Origin: Lentibacillus sp. Marseille-P4043
GTDB taxonomy: Bacteria > Bacillota > Bacilli > Bacillales > Amphibacillaceae
NCBI RefSeq assembly: GCF_900258515.1
Contig: NZ_LT984884.1
Span: 2,391,353-2,455,352, forward strand
Length of the DNA stretch: 64,000 bases
Direction of reading: 5' to 3'
In this document: in pieces, positions 63,375 through 64,000 of the stretch
How positions within the stretch are numbered: position 1 is the stretch's first letter
Layout: each line of letters begins with the position of its first letter
Made by a program: the position numbers and the translations under genes
Notes under the pieces: model-generated
The model's database searches: none
Seen by the model: only the letters and a program-made list of their open reading frames with translations
Told to the model about the DNA's origin: nothing

Positions 63375-64000
63375 TGAACAAACGAATACTAGCAGGCACA
63401 ATAACAACAAACCAGATTGATCAGGATGTTTTGCTTAAGGGATGGGTACAAAAACGCCGTGATTTGGGTGGATTAATTTTCATTGATTTGCGTGATAAAT
63501 CAGGGATTGTCCAGGTCGTATTTAATCCAACTATTTCAGAAGCAGCCTTGGCAATCGCTGAAAATGTGCGAAGTGAATACGTGGTAGAAATAAAGGGTAA
63601 AGTGGTTCACCGTGAAGCTTCTACCATAAATGATGCAATGGCAACAGGCAGTATTGAAGTGTTAGCGGAAGAATTAACTATTTTAAACAAGTCGAAAAAT
63701 CCACCATTCATGATTCAGGATGAAACAGATGTTAGTGAGGATTTGCGATTAAAATACCGTTACATTGATTTGCGTAGAGCTACTTTACAAGATACATTTA
63801 AACTTCGTCATAAAACAACACAGGCTGTTCGTAACTTTTTGAATCAGGATGGGTTTTTGGAAATGGAAACACCTATCTTGACCAAAAGTACGCCAGAGGG
63901 TGCGCGAGATTACCTTGTTCCAAGTCGAGTGCATGCGGGTGAATTTTACGCATTGCCACAATCACCGCAATTATTTAAACAATTAATTATGATGTCAGGC
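63371..64000 (+). CDS. aspS: Aspartyl-tRNA synthetase, N-terminal part (3' end outside window)
   Basis: 210 codons are visible of a protein usually near 590. OB-fold anticodon domain ([20 protein letters not shown]), then the class II core start with RYIDLRR and [13 protein letters not shown]. The ATG at 63371 overlaps the hisS stop and has ggagg seven bases upstream; the next codon is also ATG. Controlled by the T-box before hisS. Confidence 0.98.
   Translation, partial: MMNKRILAGTITTNQIDQDVLLKGWVQKRRDLGGLIFIDLRDKSGIVQVVFNPTISEAALAIAENVRSEYVVEIKGKVVHREASTINDAMATGSIEVLAEELTILNKSKNPPFMIQDETDVSEDLRLKYRYIDLRRATLQDTFKLRHKTTQAVRNFLNQDGFLEMETPILTKSTPEGARDYLVPSRVHAGEFYALPQSPQLFKQLIMMSG

Overview
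The window is an AT-rich chromosomal segment of an endospore-forming, low-GC Gram-positive bacterium of the Bacillaceae. Gene order follows the Bacillus subtilis arc from tig-clpX-lonA through hem, valS-folC, mreBCD-minCD, spoIVF, rplU-rpmA, spo0B-obg, ruvAB, queA-tgt, secDF, recJ, relA and hisS-aspS. Protein features and the dispersed repeats suggest a halotolerant genus near Virgibacillus, Oceanobacillus or Lentibacillus; that genus-level guess is inference. About 48 complete protein genes plus two cut by the window edges (tig, aspS) are supported.

Layout. 1-5600: protein quality control (trigger factor, ClpX, LonA, EngB GTPase). 5800-8150: polar amino-acid ABC importer (lipoprotein, permease, ATPase). 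8170-15160: a small membrane protein, then the tetrapyrrole operon hemA-hemX-hemC-hemD-hemB-hemL. 15240-17750: spoVID and ysxE (spore coat), separated by a GC-rich structured repeat. 18000-24400: T-box-controlled valS, two reverse-strand paralogous RimK-like ATP-grasp ligases, and divergent folC. 24480-28260: a membrane GAF-GGDEF diguanylate cyclase, a SpoIIB-like SPOR protein, a palindromic repeat and radC. 28500-34290: shape and division genes mreBCD-minCD and the sigma-K checkpoint operon spoIVFA-FB. 34300-38260: rplU-prp-rpmA, then spo0B-obg-pheA. 38400-41860: safA with a CotS-like kinase gene, nadE and a YhcN/YlaJ-type lipoprotein. 41960-47280: yebC-type regulator, ruvAB, DUF2905, queA-tgt-yajC. 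47400-51550: YrzE-like membrane protein, ArsB/NhaD transporter, spoVB, comN. 51600-60320: secDF, lapA-like gene, recJ-apt, relA-dtd. 60590-64000: SH3-amidase, a small HTH-like protein, and the T-box-controlled hisS-aspS operon.

Regulation visible in sequence: two T-box leaders (valS, hisS-aspS), an L21-type leader before rplU, several well-spaced sigma-A-like promoters, a candidate sigma-E promoter before spoIVFA, a Per-box-like site upstream of hemA, and about 18 intrinsic terminators. At two places a terminator hairpin overlaps the translation start of the next gene (the lipoprotein after nadE and the kinase-like gene after safA).

Accessory content is low: no phage, transposase, CRISPR or rRNA/tRNA genes were seen. 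The least explained material is several non-coding repeat elements: a family with gatagaaactgcg ends (three copies), two elements sharing tgttcaaaaa ends, and a 240-bp GC-rich structured repeat. The tandem ATP-grasp ligase pair and the parallel pairing of each LysM spore-coat organiser gene with a CotS-family kinase-like gene are the best candidates for underexplored biology. I found no clear-cut new defence or mobile system.
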